From assembly GCA_029882515.1 (NCBI GenBank), contig JAOUKN010000007.1, positions 1 to 42,348 of the forward strand: 42,348 nucleotides of DNA. Reading direction: 5' to 3'. Position 1 is the stretch's first letter. Each line of letters starts with the position of its first letter. A program made the translations under genes and the position numbers. The notes beneath the pieces are model-generated. The model worked only from the letters and a program-made list of their open reading frames with translations. It had not been told where the DNA came from and made no database searches. The stretch is from Candidatus Bathyarchaeota archaeon. Lineage in GTDB: Archaea; Thermoproteota; Bathyarchaeia; Bathyarchaeales; Bathyarchaeaceae. Of the stretch, positions 6,538 to 14,583 are shown piece after piece.

Positions 6538-8348
6538 TTGCCTGTTCGACAACCGATAGTCTGTGTGCTCGGGCATAACTCAGCTAAGTAGATACTTGCT
6601 GGGTGCCAGTCGACACCGGAAAGACTCTTCTGCTAGATCGGATCAGAAAAAGTAGTGTTCAAGCCCGTGAAGCTGGGGGCATAACTCAGCACATTGGTGC
6701 AAGTTTCTTTCCTGTTAAGACCCTTACCAAGATATGCGGGCCCCTCCTGAAGGGACTGAGAAAAAGGGTGCGAATTCCCGGATTGCTTGTCATTGATACG
6801 CCTGGCCACGAAGCTTTTGCCAACCTCAGGAAAAGAGGGGGTACAGTTGCGGACATCGCGATTCTTGTGATTGATATCCTAAAGGGATTTGAGGCTCAGA
6901 CATCTGAGTGTATTGACATCCTCAAGGCGAGGAAAACACCCTTTCTCGTGGCAGCAAACAAAATTGACCGCTTACCTGGGTGGAAATCTAAGCTTGGTGC
7001 ATCTTTTTCAGCCTCATACCAAGATCAAGATCCATATGTTCGCCAAGATTTAGACGAACGTTTATACGCGATTATAGGGACTTTTTCTAGACTTGATTTT
7101 CGGGCTGATCGATTTGAAAAGATATCTGACTTCACTCGAACCGTGGCCATTGTTCCGACAAGCGCCAAGACAGGTGAGGGCATACCAGAACTTTTAGTCG
7201 TCCTGATCGGCTTAGTTCAACAACATTTGCGTTCTCGCCTCCGCGTCACAAAGGGCCCCGCAAAGGGCACAGTGTTAGAAGTTAAGGAGGAACCCGGGCT
7301 TGGGATCACCATTAATGCCATCATTTATGATGGAGTCCTTCAAAAGGGCGACATTATCGTCGTGGGGGCCAAAGAAAAACCCATTGTGACCAACGTCCGC
7401 GCTGTCCTTTTGCCCAAGCCTCTAGACGAGATCAGGGACCCGCGCGACAAATTCTCTTCAGTGGACGCGGTTTCAGCCGCAGCTGGAATAAAAATCGCAG
7501 CGCCGAATCTTGAGGAAGCCTTAGCTGGTGCACCCTTATACGTGGTTCCTTCCGAAGCCGATCTTGAGAAGTACGCCAAGACTGTTTTGGAAGAAGTGGA
7601 GAAGATTAGAATTGCCACTGATTTGGAAGGTGTTGTGTTAAAAACGGATACGTTGGGTTCTCTCGAGGCAGTCAGTGAATGCTTAAGGTCAAACAATATT
7701 CCCATACGACTCGCAGATGTTGGCGATGTTTCCAAACGAGACATAACAGAAGCCGCAGTGGTTAAGGAACATGAACCCCTTTATGGAGCTGTTCTAGCCT
7801 TTAGTGTAAAGATGCTACAAGATGCAGAGGAAGAAGCGAAAAACAGAAAGATTCCTATCTTCCAGCACAACATCATTTACCATCTCATTGACAACTATAC
7901 AAAATGGATGAAAAGTGAACAGAATGCTCGTCTCCAGAAACAACTCAAGAACTTGGTTAGACCAGGCAAAATAAAAATTCTCTCTGGTTGCGTTTTTAGG
8001 AGAGCAAGACCCGCCATTATAGGGATCGAAGTTTTAGCTGGAGTGATAAAACCAAAATACTCCCTTTCTAAAGAAGATGGCGTAGATATTGGTGAGATCA
8101 AGCAGATTCAGGATAAGGGGCAATCAGTTTCTGAGGCGAAAACGGGAATGCAAGTGGCCATTTCGTTGGATAAACCGATTGTAGGACGACATATCTTTGA
8201 AGAAGATACGCTTTATGTGCGAGTACCCGAATCTCATGCTAAAATCCTATTAACGAAATTCCAAGATCAATTATCAACAGATGAACTGAACGTACTGAAC
8301 GAATTTGTTGAATTGATGAGGCGTAACTCACTTTTTTGGGCGGCTTGA
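6538..8348 (+). CDS. infB: Translation initiation factor aIF5B, gene interrupted by a 32-nt BHB intron
   Basis: Archaeal IF2/eIF5B, the ribosome-dependent GTPase that acts in subunit joining. Exon 1 (6538-6576) starts at TTG with GAGGG six nt upstream and encodes MPVRQPIVCVLGH. Exon 2 (6609-8348) continues VDTGKTLLLD in another frame. Joined, they give a 592-residue protein, the normal family length of about 600, with G1 GHVDTGKT (12-19), GGITQHIGA, G3 DTPGH (76-80), G4 NKID (130-133), then beta-barrel domains and C-terminal helices. Unspliced translation from 6538 would stop at TAG 6589-6591 after 17 codons. The internal GTG at 6603 would yield a protein lacking the P-loop's first glycine, so it is unlikely to be functional. 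Alternatives are a sequencing artefact or a pseudogene, but the rest of the frame is intact and the junctions fold as a splice motif. Confidence 0.9.
6577..6608 (+). other. Putative archaeal bulge-helix-bulge mRNA intron
   Basis: GGCA (6572-6575) pairs with TGCC (6604-6607) as the 4-bp central helix. The 5' bulge is TAA (6576-6578) and the 3' bulge is AGT (6608-6610), each exactly 3 nt. The inner helix pairs CTCAGC (6579-6584) with GCTGGG (6598-6603); after one bulged T, AAGT (6586-6589) pairs with ACTT (6594-6597) around the loop AGAT. The outer helix pairs GCT read back from 6571 (6569-6571) with CGA (6611-6613), then GTG (6565-6567) with CAC (6614-6616) past one bulged C. Cutting both bulges at the same position removes 32 nt: after bulge base 1 it gives GGG CAT GTC GAC (GHVD), after base 2 GGG CAT ATC GAC (GHID). 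This is the substrate shape of the archaeal tRNA-splicing endonuclease. Confidence 0.85.
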
Positions 8349-8526
8349 GAATTAACATAGAAATACATAGATGCCATATGTTATGCTCTATTGTATTCTA
8401 GACGCTGTTGTAGAACCTTCATCTTAGTATCCGACATTCATATAGTTTATTAAGTCTTCTGATATAACATTAACTCGTCTCGGGTCTAAAAAGGATAGAG
8501 TTCGTGAATATAGGATAGGGGTCAAA

Positions 8527-10056
8527 ATGCAGACCGTTGAAAAGAAGCCTAAGTCTACACAGGAAAAAAGGAAGCCTTCAATATTTCGTAAAGTTTACCC
8601 TATTCATGAACCCTATATTTACGCTGCTGTAGTGAAGAATCCAACCACTCACAAGATACGATACGAAACAATTGAGCCAACTCTCCTAAAGGACGAAGAA
8701 GAGAAACTCAACGAAATTAAAAGTCTCCTCATGGAAGAAATAGATGTCAGCTTGAAGGACCTTGAAACCAAAGAAAAAGCTGAGGATTACCTCAAAAGCA
8801 AAGTCCAAGAAACAATAAAGGACTATCGCATAAAAATTCCAAAGGAATCCATCGATAAACTCACATATTATATTTTGCGAGACTTCATCGGCTACGGAAA
8901 GATTGACGCCCTTATGAAGGATCCTTTGATCGAAGATATATCTGCAGATGGAGTTAACATTCCGATTTATGTCTGGCATAGAGAATATGAATCCATACCT
9001 ACTGACATCGTTTTTGGAGATGCAGATGAACTAGATTCCTTCATAATGAGACTCGCATACCTTGCCGGAAAGAACATTTCTATTGCAACCCCTATGCTTG
9101 ACGCATCTCTCCCCGACCGAAGTCGTATTCAACTAACCTACGGAAGCGAAGTTACTCGAAGAGGATCAACCTTCACTATCCGTCGATTTCGTGTAGATCC
9201 GCTAACAATTTCGGATCTTATCTCTTTCAATACCGTGTCCTCTGAGATGGCTGCTTACTTCTGGTATGCCATTGAAAATAGGGCATCCATTCTTGTAGCA
9301 GGAGGAGTAGCTTCAGGTAAGACAACCATTCTGAACTGTCTGTCAATGTTTATAAGACCCGAACTGAAAATCGTAAGCGTCGAAGACACCGCAGAACTTA
9401 ACTTACCTCATGAGAATTGGATTCCTTCGGTTGTGCGACCAGGATTTGGACTCCAGGGAAAAGGAACTGGAGAAATCACGTTGTTCGATCTTTTGAAAAC
9501 TGCAGTGAGACAAAGACCAGATTATATAATTGTGGGTGAAGTTCGTGGGGAAGAAGCATATACGCTTTTCCAAGCTATGGCTACGGGCCATCTAGGCATG
9601 TGCACACTTCACTCTGAATCAGCGGATACTGCCATTCGTCGATTAGAATCCGAACCTATGAACATTCCTAGATCTCTCCTCACCATGATCGATGTTATAA
9701 TGGTTCAGCTGCGAACTGAGATTCAAGGTAAGCCATCCAGAAGAACCTTCACTGTAACAGAAATTACAGATCTAGACTCGAGAACCAAGGAACTCATTAC
9801 TAATGAAGTGTATCATTGGAATGCAAAACATGATAGTTTTTCCTACTGTGGTCACAGCCACATTTTAGAGGGGACCATGAAGACACGAGGTCTAGAAGAA
9901 GAGGAAGTGCGAGAAGAACTTCATAGAAGGAAAGTGGTGTTAGAGTGGATGGCTGAAAATGACATTCGAAATTACACGGACGTAGCCACAGTAATCCGCG
10001 AATACTATCTTGATCCAACTCGTGTTTATAAGAGGGCTCGATTGGGAGTGAAATGA
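8527..10056 (+). CDS. Type II/IV secretion ATPase (GspE/TadA/ArlI-like)
   Basis: A 509-residue hexameric ATPase that powers assembly of type IV pilus-like filaments at the cytoplasmic face. About 120 N-terminal residues are basic and helical, followed by the PilB/GspE core. Walker A is GGVASGKTT (about 259-267), the Asp box includes VEDTAELNL, Walker B is YIIVGEVRGEE (about 333-343), and the His box GHLGMCTLHSES follows. Start ATG at 8527 has GGGGTC close upstream. It is the first gene of a four-gene set: the next ATG overlaps its stop as ATGA, two GspF/TadC-like proteins follow, then a pilin. The context fits an adhesive or surface pilus; no other archaellum genes are present. Confidence 0.93.
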   Translation: MQTVEKKPKSTQEKRKPSIFRKVYPIHEPYIYAAVVKNPTTHKIRYETIEPTLLKDEEEKLNEIKSLLMEEIDVSLKDLETKEKAEDYLKSKVQETIKDYRIKIPKESIDKLTYYILRDFIGYGKIDALMKDPLIEDISADGVNIPIYVWHREYESIPTDIVFGDADELDSFIMRLAYLAGKNISIATPMLDASLPDRSRIQLTYGSEVTRRGSTFTIRRFRVDPLTISDLISFNTVSSEMAAYFWYAIENRASILVAGGVASGKTTILNCLSMFIRPELKIVSVEDTAELNLPHENWIPSVVRPGFGLQGKGTGEITLFDLLKTAVRQRPDYIIVGEVRGEEAYTLFQAMATGHLGMCTLHSESADTAIRRLESEPMNIPRSLLTMIDVIMVQLRTEIQGKPSRRTFTVTEITDLDSRTKELITNEVYHWNAKHDSFSYCGHSHILEGTMKTRGLEEEEVREELHRRKVVLEWMAENDIRNYTDVATVIREYYLDPTRVYKRARLGVK

Positions 10057-10934
10057 AAACAAAACTTCAGCTGTTAGCTTATCGAATTATGGGGGAAAAA
10101 ACGGCTCGATTCTTACCGTTATTCAGAGATGTAGATACTAACCTCCGCAAATCGGGTACGATGATCAGTTTTAAGGCATATGTTAGCTTGTGTATTCTGA
10201 CAACTTTGCTTGCTTCAGTGTTTACTCTAATACTTGTACCGTTCGTTCTGATTTCAATTCTCCACGTTTCCGTCTATTCTTCCATGCTCTTTAGCATTGG
10301 AATAAGTTCACTTGCCGGGGCCTCCACCGTAATCGGCTTCTATGTTTACCCCATTTATCGTGCGGACAACATGAAAAGAATGTTAGAGGACGCCCTTCCC
10401 TTTACAACTGGTTACATGGAAATATTGGCTAGGGCAGGTGTACCACCTTACAGAATATTTCGTTCATTATCTCAAGTGGATGCCTCTTTAGCGGTTTCAA
10501 GGGAAGCCAGAGTAATAACAAGAGATGTGGAACTTTTCGGATTCGACGTTATCTCGGCTTTGGAGGCCGCATCCAAACGTTCACCTTCCGAGAGGTTCAA
10601 GGAATTACTTGAGGGTTTTATCGCAACCACTCATTCGGGAGGAAAACTGGCGAATTATCTTAGAGCTCGCTCGCGTCAATACATGAAGTTGAATAGAATT
10701 GCCTTACGAAAGTTTTCAGATACCTTGGCGGTGTTATCTGAATTCTACGTCACAATGTTAGTTGCTGGTCCCCTCATTCTTGTCGTAATGCTGGGAGTGA
10801 TGGCGATGCTGGGAGGGAACTGGGCAGGTTTATTCAATTCCCACCTCGTGCTGTATCTCCTTACTTACCTTGGTATACCGGTCGGATCTATCATATTCCT
10901 GATAATTTTGGATGCTGTTTCACCGAGGCGATGA
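10053..10934 (+). CDS. Pilus platform membrane protein 1 (TadC/GspF-like)
   Basis: A 293-residue integral membrane protein with the GspF/T2SSF domain that forms the platform on which the ATPase acts. Hydrophobic segments lie at about 40-70, 72-105, 225-255 and 265-290. The soluble middle holds the family's helical bundle, with GYMEILARAGVPPYRIFRSLS and FIATTHSGGKLANYLRAR. It overlaps the ATPase by four bases (ATGA) and the next gene likewise, implying translational coupling. Archaeal pilus loci often carry two such proteins in a row, as here. Confidence 0.85.
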   Translation: MKTKLQLLAYRIMGEKTARFLPLFRDVDTNLRKSGTMISFKAYVSLCILTTLLASVFTLILVPFVLISILHVSVYSSMLFSIGISSLAGASTVIGFYVYPIYRADNMKRMLEDALPFTTGYMEILARAGVPPYRIFRSLSQVDASLAVSREARVITRDVELFGFDVISALEAASKRSPSERFKELLEGFIATTHSGGKLANYLRARSRQYMKLNRIALRKFSDTLAVLSEFYVTMLVAGPLILVVMLGVMAMLGGNWAGLFNSHLVLYLLTYLGIPVGSIIFLIILDAVSPRR

Positions 10935-11752
10935 ACATGCCTAGAATTGAAAAGCGGGAGAAAAGAATCGCGTGGTTTATATCTGGAACTCTAGGCACCG
11001 CCATAATTATAACAGCAGTGATAACGCTTTTCGGCAAACCACTCTTTGATGATTATATGTTGCTGGCATTAGTCATCACTGTTTTTCCCTCGGCTGTGTT
11101 GGATTACGTGAATTATCGCTGGAAAACATCTGTTGACGAACATCTACCTGATCTATTTCGAAGTATCGTTCAAGCTCAAGAAACAGGTATGCCTCTTCCA
11201 CAAGCTTTAGAGGAGGCTTCTAAGCGGGATTATGGATCGTTAACTAAGGAGTTGAAGAAAACGGTGGCCCGGATGTCTTGGGGAATGCCCTTTGAAGAAG
11301 CGTTTCAGGCTTTTGGTAAACATGTTGACACTACATTGATGCGAAGGACGGTTCCACTAGTAGTTGAAGCAAGCAAGTCTGGTGGACATATCGGAAGAGT
11401 GTTCGGCCCTTTGGGGAAATTCATACAAATGAACATGTTGGCAAACAAGGAACAACAGACTCAGACAAGACCGTACATCGTCATTGTTTACGTTGCATTT
11501 TTCATCTTCATCATCACTATAACATTACTTTTTAAGACCTTCTTTATCCAGATGATAGATCTACCCGTAATAGGATTCTCTTCTTTAAACCCTGAAATAA
11601 CAAAAAGAGTTTTCTTTCATATGACCATGATTCAAGGTCTATTTGGTGGTCTCGTTGCTGGAAAAATGGGAGAAGGCACTATGAACGCTGGTCTAAAACA
11701 TAGTGTGATCCTCTTAACATGCGGGTATTTTGCCTTCAAACTGATACTGTAA
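10931..11752 (+). CDS. Pilus platform membrane protein 2 (TadC/GspF-like)
   Basis: A 273-residue second T2SSF-type protein. Two membrane segments near the N terminus (about 14-35 and 40-58) precede the domain motif LPDLFRSIVQAQETGMPLPQALEEAS. EASKSGGHIGRVFGPLGKFI ends the soluble part, and three membrane segments complete the C terminus, the last region being glycine-rich (GLFGGLVAGKMGEG). The ATG overlaps the preceding stop as ATGA. It probably pairs with the first platform protein, since archaeal systems often use a split or doubled platform. Confidence 0.85.
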   Translation: MNMPRIEKREKRIAWFISGTLGTAIIITAVITLFGKPLFDDYMLLALVITVFPSAVLDYVNYRWKTSVDEHLPDLFRSIVQAQETGMPLPQALEEASKRDYGSLTKELKKTVARMSWGMPFEEAFQAFGKHVDTTLMRRTVPLVVEASKSGGHIGRVFGPLGKFIQMNMLANKEQQTQTRPYIVIVYVAFFIFIITITLLFKTFFIQMIDLPVIGFSSLNPEITKRVFFHMTMIQGLFGGLVAGKMGEGTMNAGLKHSVILLTCGYFAFKLIL

Positions 11753-11761
11753 GGATGAGAA

Positions 11762-12163
11762 ATGAAAAAAATATTTGGAAATAAAAAAGGGATAACCCCT
11801 GTCTTAAGCAATGTCTTGCTCATGGTTATTGCCGTTGCTGGGATGTCTATTGCCATGACCGCAACGTATGTTATTACTAATAATCTTCGGGAAGTAATGG
11901 GAGAACGCTTCATCGTGGAGAACGTATGGTTCAAAGCTGGAGAAGTTAATCTTTACGTTCGTAACGTGGGCAAAGTGCCAATTAAGATGGACGCAGTTTA
12001 TATCAATCACACGGCGGAATCTTTTGTGTCACTTGAACTGGAGACAGGTGATCAGGGTTGGCTGAATGTTACCTATAGTTGGGATTCTAAATCTGTATAT
12101 CACATTAACATAGTGACCCAAAGAGGGACACAAGTTGCAGATTATTACGAGTCCCCACCTTAG
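11762..12163 (+). CDS. Archaeal type IV pilin, class III signal peptide
   Basis: A 133-residue pilin-like protein. The N terminus MKKIFGNKKGITPVLSNVL is a class III signal: a basic stretch, cleavage expected after the glycine of KKG, then about 20 hydrophobic residues that form the filament core helix after processing by an archaeal prepilin peptidase. No peptidase gene is in this window. The remainder is a compact beta-rich domain with sequons NHT and NVT. It sits 9 nt behind the second platform gene, and GGATGAGA upstream of the ATG may serve as ribosome-binding site. It is the only pilin in the operon, so it is likely the filament subunit or a founding minor pilin. Confidence 0.85.
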   Translation: MKKIFGNKKGITPVLSNVLLMVIAVAGMSIAMTATYVITNNLREVMGERFIVENVWFKAGEVNLYVRNVGKVPIKMDAVYINHTAESFVSLELETGDQGWLNVTYSWDSKSVYHINIVTQRGTQVADYYESPP

Positions 12164-12228
12164 AAGGGAACATGAGCTAACAACATAATGGTTGTAGTGT
12201 TCAGTTTATTTTCACAATCTCTCTGAAA

Positions 12229-13206
12229 CTATTTGATCAAGGGTTCTAAAGCCTTTAGCACTTCGGCTTGGTCCTTCGCTTCAATTACATTGATTTTGTA
12301 AAGAACCGCGAGTTTTTTCCCATTTTCATTTATTTTTGGTACCGCAATTACGCATGCTTTATCTGGAGTAACATCATAAATCTTTGCAAACATGGCGATG
12401 ACGGGTTGTTCGGTAACTGGTTTATCGTTTGAGACTGCAAGGTCAAATACCATTACATTTTGTGGAATTGTTTCACGCGAAGCTGTTATGTCAAATTTGT
12501 GGCTGGCGCCAGACGCTCCTTTCAAGTGGCCCGGAATTTTTACGTTGTATCCACATGCTTGCAAAAACTCTTTTATTGGAGCAATCAGAACCCATCCAAA
12601 AGAAGCTTCTTTTACTGCTTGGGCGCTTAAATTGTATGAATACACATCTTTGTAGATTGCATCCTCAAACATGAAATCTTTGTGGCAGTCCCGGCAGAAA
12701 TGTGAAGTAGTGGGGATGTCGAAACTCTTGTCACATTCATTGCAAGTACACCAGACTCCAGCCTTTCGATAGTCTACATCCACCCGTGTTAACGCTTTGT
12801 TACACCTTGGACACATCAGTTCATCTTCTGTTTGAAAACGGTCTTCGGTATCAATATATCCACAGGGAATATGTTCAATCAATGAGCCTTTCTTGACGTC
12901 AAAGGATTTACAGTAAGGACAGCGATAGCGAACAGAAACGTTAGCTGAATTACAATCAGGGCAATGAAGAATTTTGTCGTAAAGTTCTCTTTCCAGAATC
13001 CCCTGCTTAGAAAGTTGTTTCAAGAACTCCTCGACATCAGAATGATGTCCAACGATTGCCTCAACAACTGGATACTTGTATCCATCTTTGTAATCAAAAA
13101 CAGGATCGATTTTTTTAATATCCCCAGTAATGAATCTACTGAGGAGTAATTGGACTCTATGATTCTTATAGACTTCAACTCGTTGGATCTTTGGAGTCTG
13201 AGACAT
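12229..13206 (-). CDS. TackOD1-like multi-zinc-ribbon protein
   Basis: About 325 residues. The centre carries five Cys-pair motifs: CPDC, CPYC, CPRC, CNEC and CRDC, separated by 15-40 residues, indicating several zinc ribbons. The layout resembles the thaumarchaeal output domain 1 (TackOD1), a zinc-binding output module described in TACK archaea and thought to act in signalling. The N-terminal 90 residues look like a winged-helix-sized region (EEFLKQLSKQGILERELYD); the C-terminal 120 residues form an alpha/beta region (VMVFDLAV, VIAMFAKIYDV). I prefer ATG at 13204-13206; a TTG three codons upstream is possible. It converges on the pilus operon, but that need not imply a functional link. Confidence 0.6.
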   Translation of the reverse strand: MSQTPKIQRVEVYKNHRVQLLLSRFITGDIKKIDPVFDYKDGYKYPVVEAIVGHHSDVEEFLKQLSKQGILERELYDKILHCPDCNSANVSVRYRCPYCKSFDVKKGSLIEHIPCGYIDTEDRFQTEDELMCPRCNKALTRVDVDYRKAGVWCTCNECDKSFDIPTTSHFCRDCHKDFMFEDAIYKDVYSYNLSAQAVKEASFGWVLIAPIKEFLQACGYNVKIPGHLKGASGASHKFDITASRETIPQNVMVFDLAVSNDKPVTEQPVIAMFAKIYDVTPDKACVIAVPKINENGKKLAVLYKINVIEAKDQAEVLKALEPLIK

Positions 13207-13277
13207 TGTTTTCAACCAAACTATACTCTCATGGGTCTATATCCAAATCTGTCTAAACTTGTTAAGCCTCGGCTATA

Positions 13278-14072
13278 TCAAATATTCGATCTAATCCTGA
13301 ACTCACAATGTTCTGCATCAGTACCTAAGCATTTCACTTCAACTGCCTCCACAGGTTTCCCAAATACTACACCCATGCATCCGGCAAAATAACCACGAGC
13401 TCCGTGACACATTTTATAAGGTTTCTTTTGTCTCGCACGTGCCTCAAAGGATTCCTTCACGATTATTGTTCCTGTAAGGCTTTGGAAATCGATGTCCTGA
13501 AACTCTACAATTCCCCATCCCAAGGCTTTCGCTGCTTGAACTATTGCTGACATCAAATCTTTGTTTTCTAGGCCATATGTATCTTTCAAACCCATTGCGG
13601 TGTGGGTGCCAATTCTCTTGCCAACATTATAAAGGACAGCTTCTAATCCAGAAGGCGTCAAGATTCCTTCAAAGCCGTCCCACAACGCAGCAAAAGTATC
13701 TCTACCCACAATTATCGCCCTTGAATTTCCATGCAAGACAGGAAAATGCATCACTTCATAAGGGGCCGGCTTAGGTTCTTCAAACCTGACATCTGCAACC
13801 TCATCCAAGCCTTGTAGCTTCTTTTCCAGATCTTGAATGTTAAGCGTAGCCTTTGAGATGTCTATAAATGATGCCCAGGTTCCAAGTTCTGGTTTGCCAA
13901 GAATGTAAAAAACTGTTCCGGTTTTAATGGTAACATTAGCATCCGCCAACACTTGTGCCGCTTTAGCGATTGCCCCCTGAACGTCTCGAAGTATGATGCG
14001 TACTTCATACAATCTTTCGCCTGGCTTCACTTCTTCCATTGAAAAAGTCCTCTTTGGAAACTCTGAAAACAC
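13278..14072 (-). CDS. ACT-like plus V4R domain protein
   Basis: About 264 residues with two parts. The N-terminal 100 residues resemble an ACT-type regulatory fold (YEVRIILRDVQGAIAKAAQVLADANVTIKTG), usually a small-ligand sensor. The C-terminal half matches the V4R domain (4-vinyl reductase-like): HTAMGLKDTYG, FEARARQKKP, CHGARGYFAGCMG and CLGTDAEHCEF. V4R domains bind small hydrophobic ligands or metals through conserved Cys/His and are found in regulators and in bacteriochlorophyll synthesis. GTG at 14070-14072 is preferred because AGGTGG lies five nt upstream; that motif overlaps an alternative GTG at 14081. It lies 71 nt upstream of the TackOD1-like gene on the same strand, so a sensor/output pair is conceivable. 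Confidence 0.65.
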   Translation of the reverse strand: MFSEFPKRTFSMEEVKPGERLYEVRIILRDVQGAIAKAAQVLADANVTIKTGTVFYILGKPELGTWASFIDISKATLNIQDLEKKLQGLDEVADVRFEEPKPAPYEVMHFPVLHGNSRAIIVGRDTFAALWDGFEGILTPSGLEAVLYNVGKRIGTHTAMGLKDTYGLENKDLMSAIVQAAKALGWGIVEFQDIDFQSLTGTIIVKESFEARARQKKPYKMCHGARGYFAGCMGVVFGKPVEAVEVKCLGTDAEHCEFRIRSNI

Positions 14073-14167
14073 TGTGTCCACCTGAAATTTTCGCCCTATC
14101 TTGATGTTATAGTGGTTATCTCTAAAGTTTATGAAACCAGAATCTTAACGGAGAATCTAGACATAAT

Positions 14168-14179
14168 CTTTTAATAAGA
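14168..14179 (+). promoter_or_regulatory. TATA-like promoter candidate
   Basis: TCTTTTAATAAG lies about 45-55 nt before the ATG of the 55-residue zinc-ribbon gene at 14223, and the ACT-V4R gene starts on the other strand at 14072. Spacing fits an archaeal TATA box with a short leader. The assignment rests on composition and spacing only. Confidence 0.35.
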
Positions 14180-14222
14180 TGATGAAAGCTTTTCTAAAAC
14201 CAAGGACCCTGAGAGTCTGAAT

Positions 14223-14390
14223 ATGCCTCAAAGGAAAAAACAGATAGTTCATTGTCCTCGATGCCGGTTTAGTTTCGACATATCTTATGGCAGAACTTTT
14301 GCATGTTCAGGATGCCCATCTCTAGTCCAATGCAATATGGCGAAATGCCCTAAATGTGGACATGAATTTCCGCTGTCAGGTTCTCATTAA
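14223..14390 (+). CDS. Small zinc-ribbon protein (55 aa)
   Basis: A 55-codon frame from ATG 14223 to TAA 14388-14390. It encodes CPRC (11-14), CSGC (28-31), a lone Cys37 and CPKCGHEFP (42-50), a clear double zinc-knuckle pattern in a protein of otherwise ordinary composition. The Cys spacing is too regular for chance, which supports a real gene despite its size. Function is unknown; such proteins often bind nucleic acid or partner proteins. A TATA-like TTTTAATAAG precedes it, and it stands alone between the ACT-V4R gene (other strand) and the membrane protein gene. Confidence 0.7.
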   Translation: MPQRKKQIVHCPRCRFSFDISYGRTFACSGCPSLVQCNMAKCPKCGHEFPLSGSH

Positions 14391-14583
14391 CGAGCGTATT
14401 CCCAATTGCAAGAAGTATACGGGATCCTCTGAGTATTGGGCACGATTATGAACGAACACAATTCTCGTATTTTCGTCCTGAACCTAAACCTGCAATTCTT
14501 CCAATACTATGCGTGATTTCACAACAAAACACTGGTAGAGAGAAAAACTACATTAATAAGAAGGTGGTATTTCAAAGTTAACA

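Noticed and set aside
6603-8348. aIF5B starting at GTG 6603
   Set aside because: That start lies inside the inferred intron and drops the P-loop glycine; exon 1 upstream supplies the missing conserved residues.
12178-12215. Short CAAC/GTTG hairpin as a terminator between converging genes
   Set aside because: The stem is only four or five base pairs, and no clear T-run follows directly.
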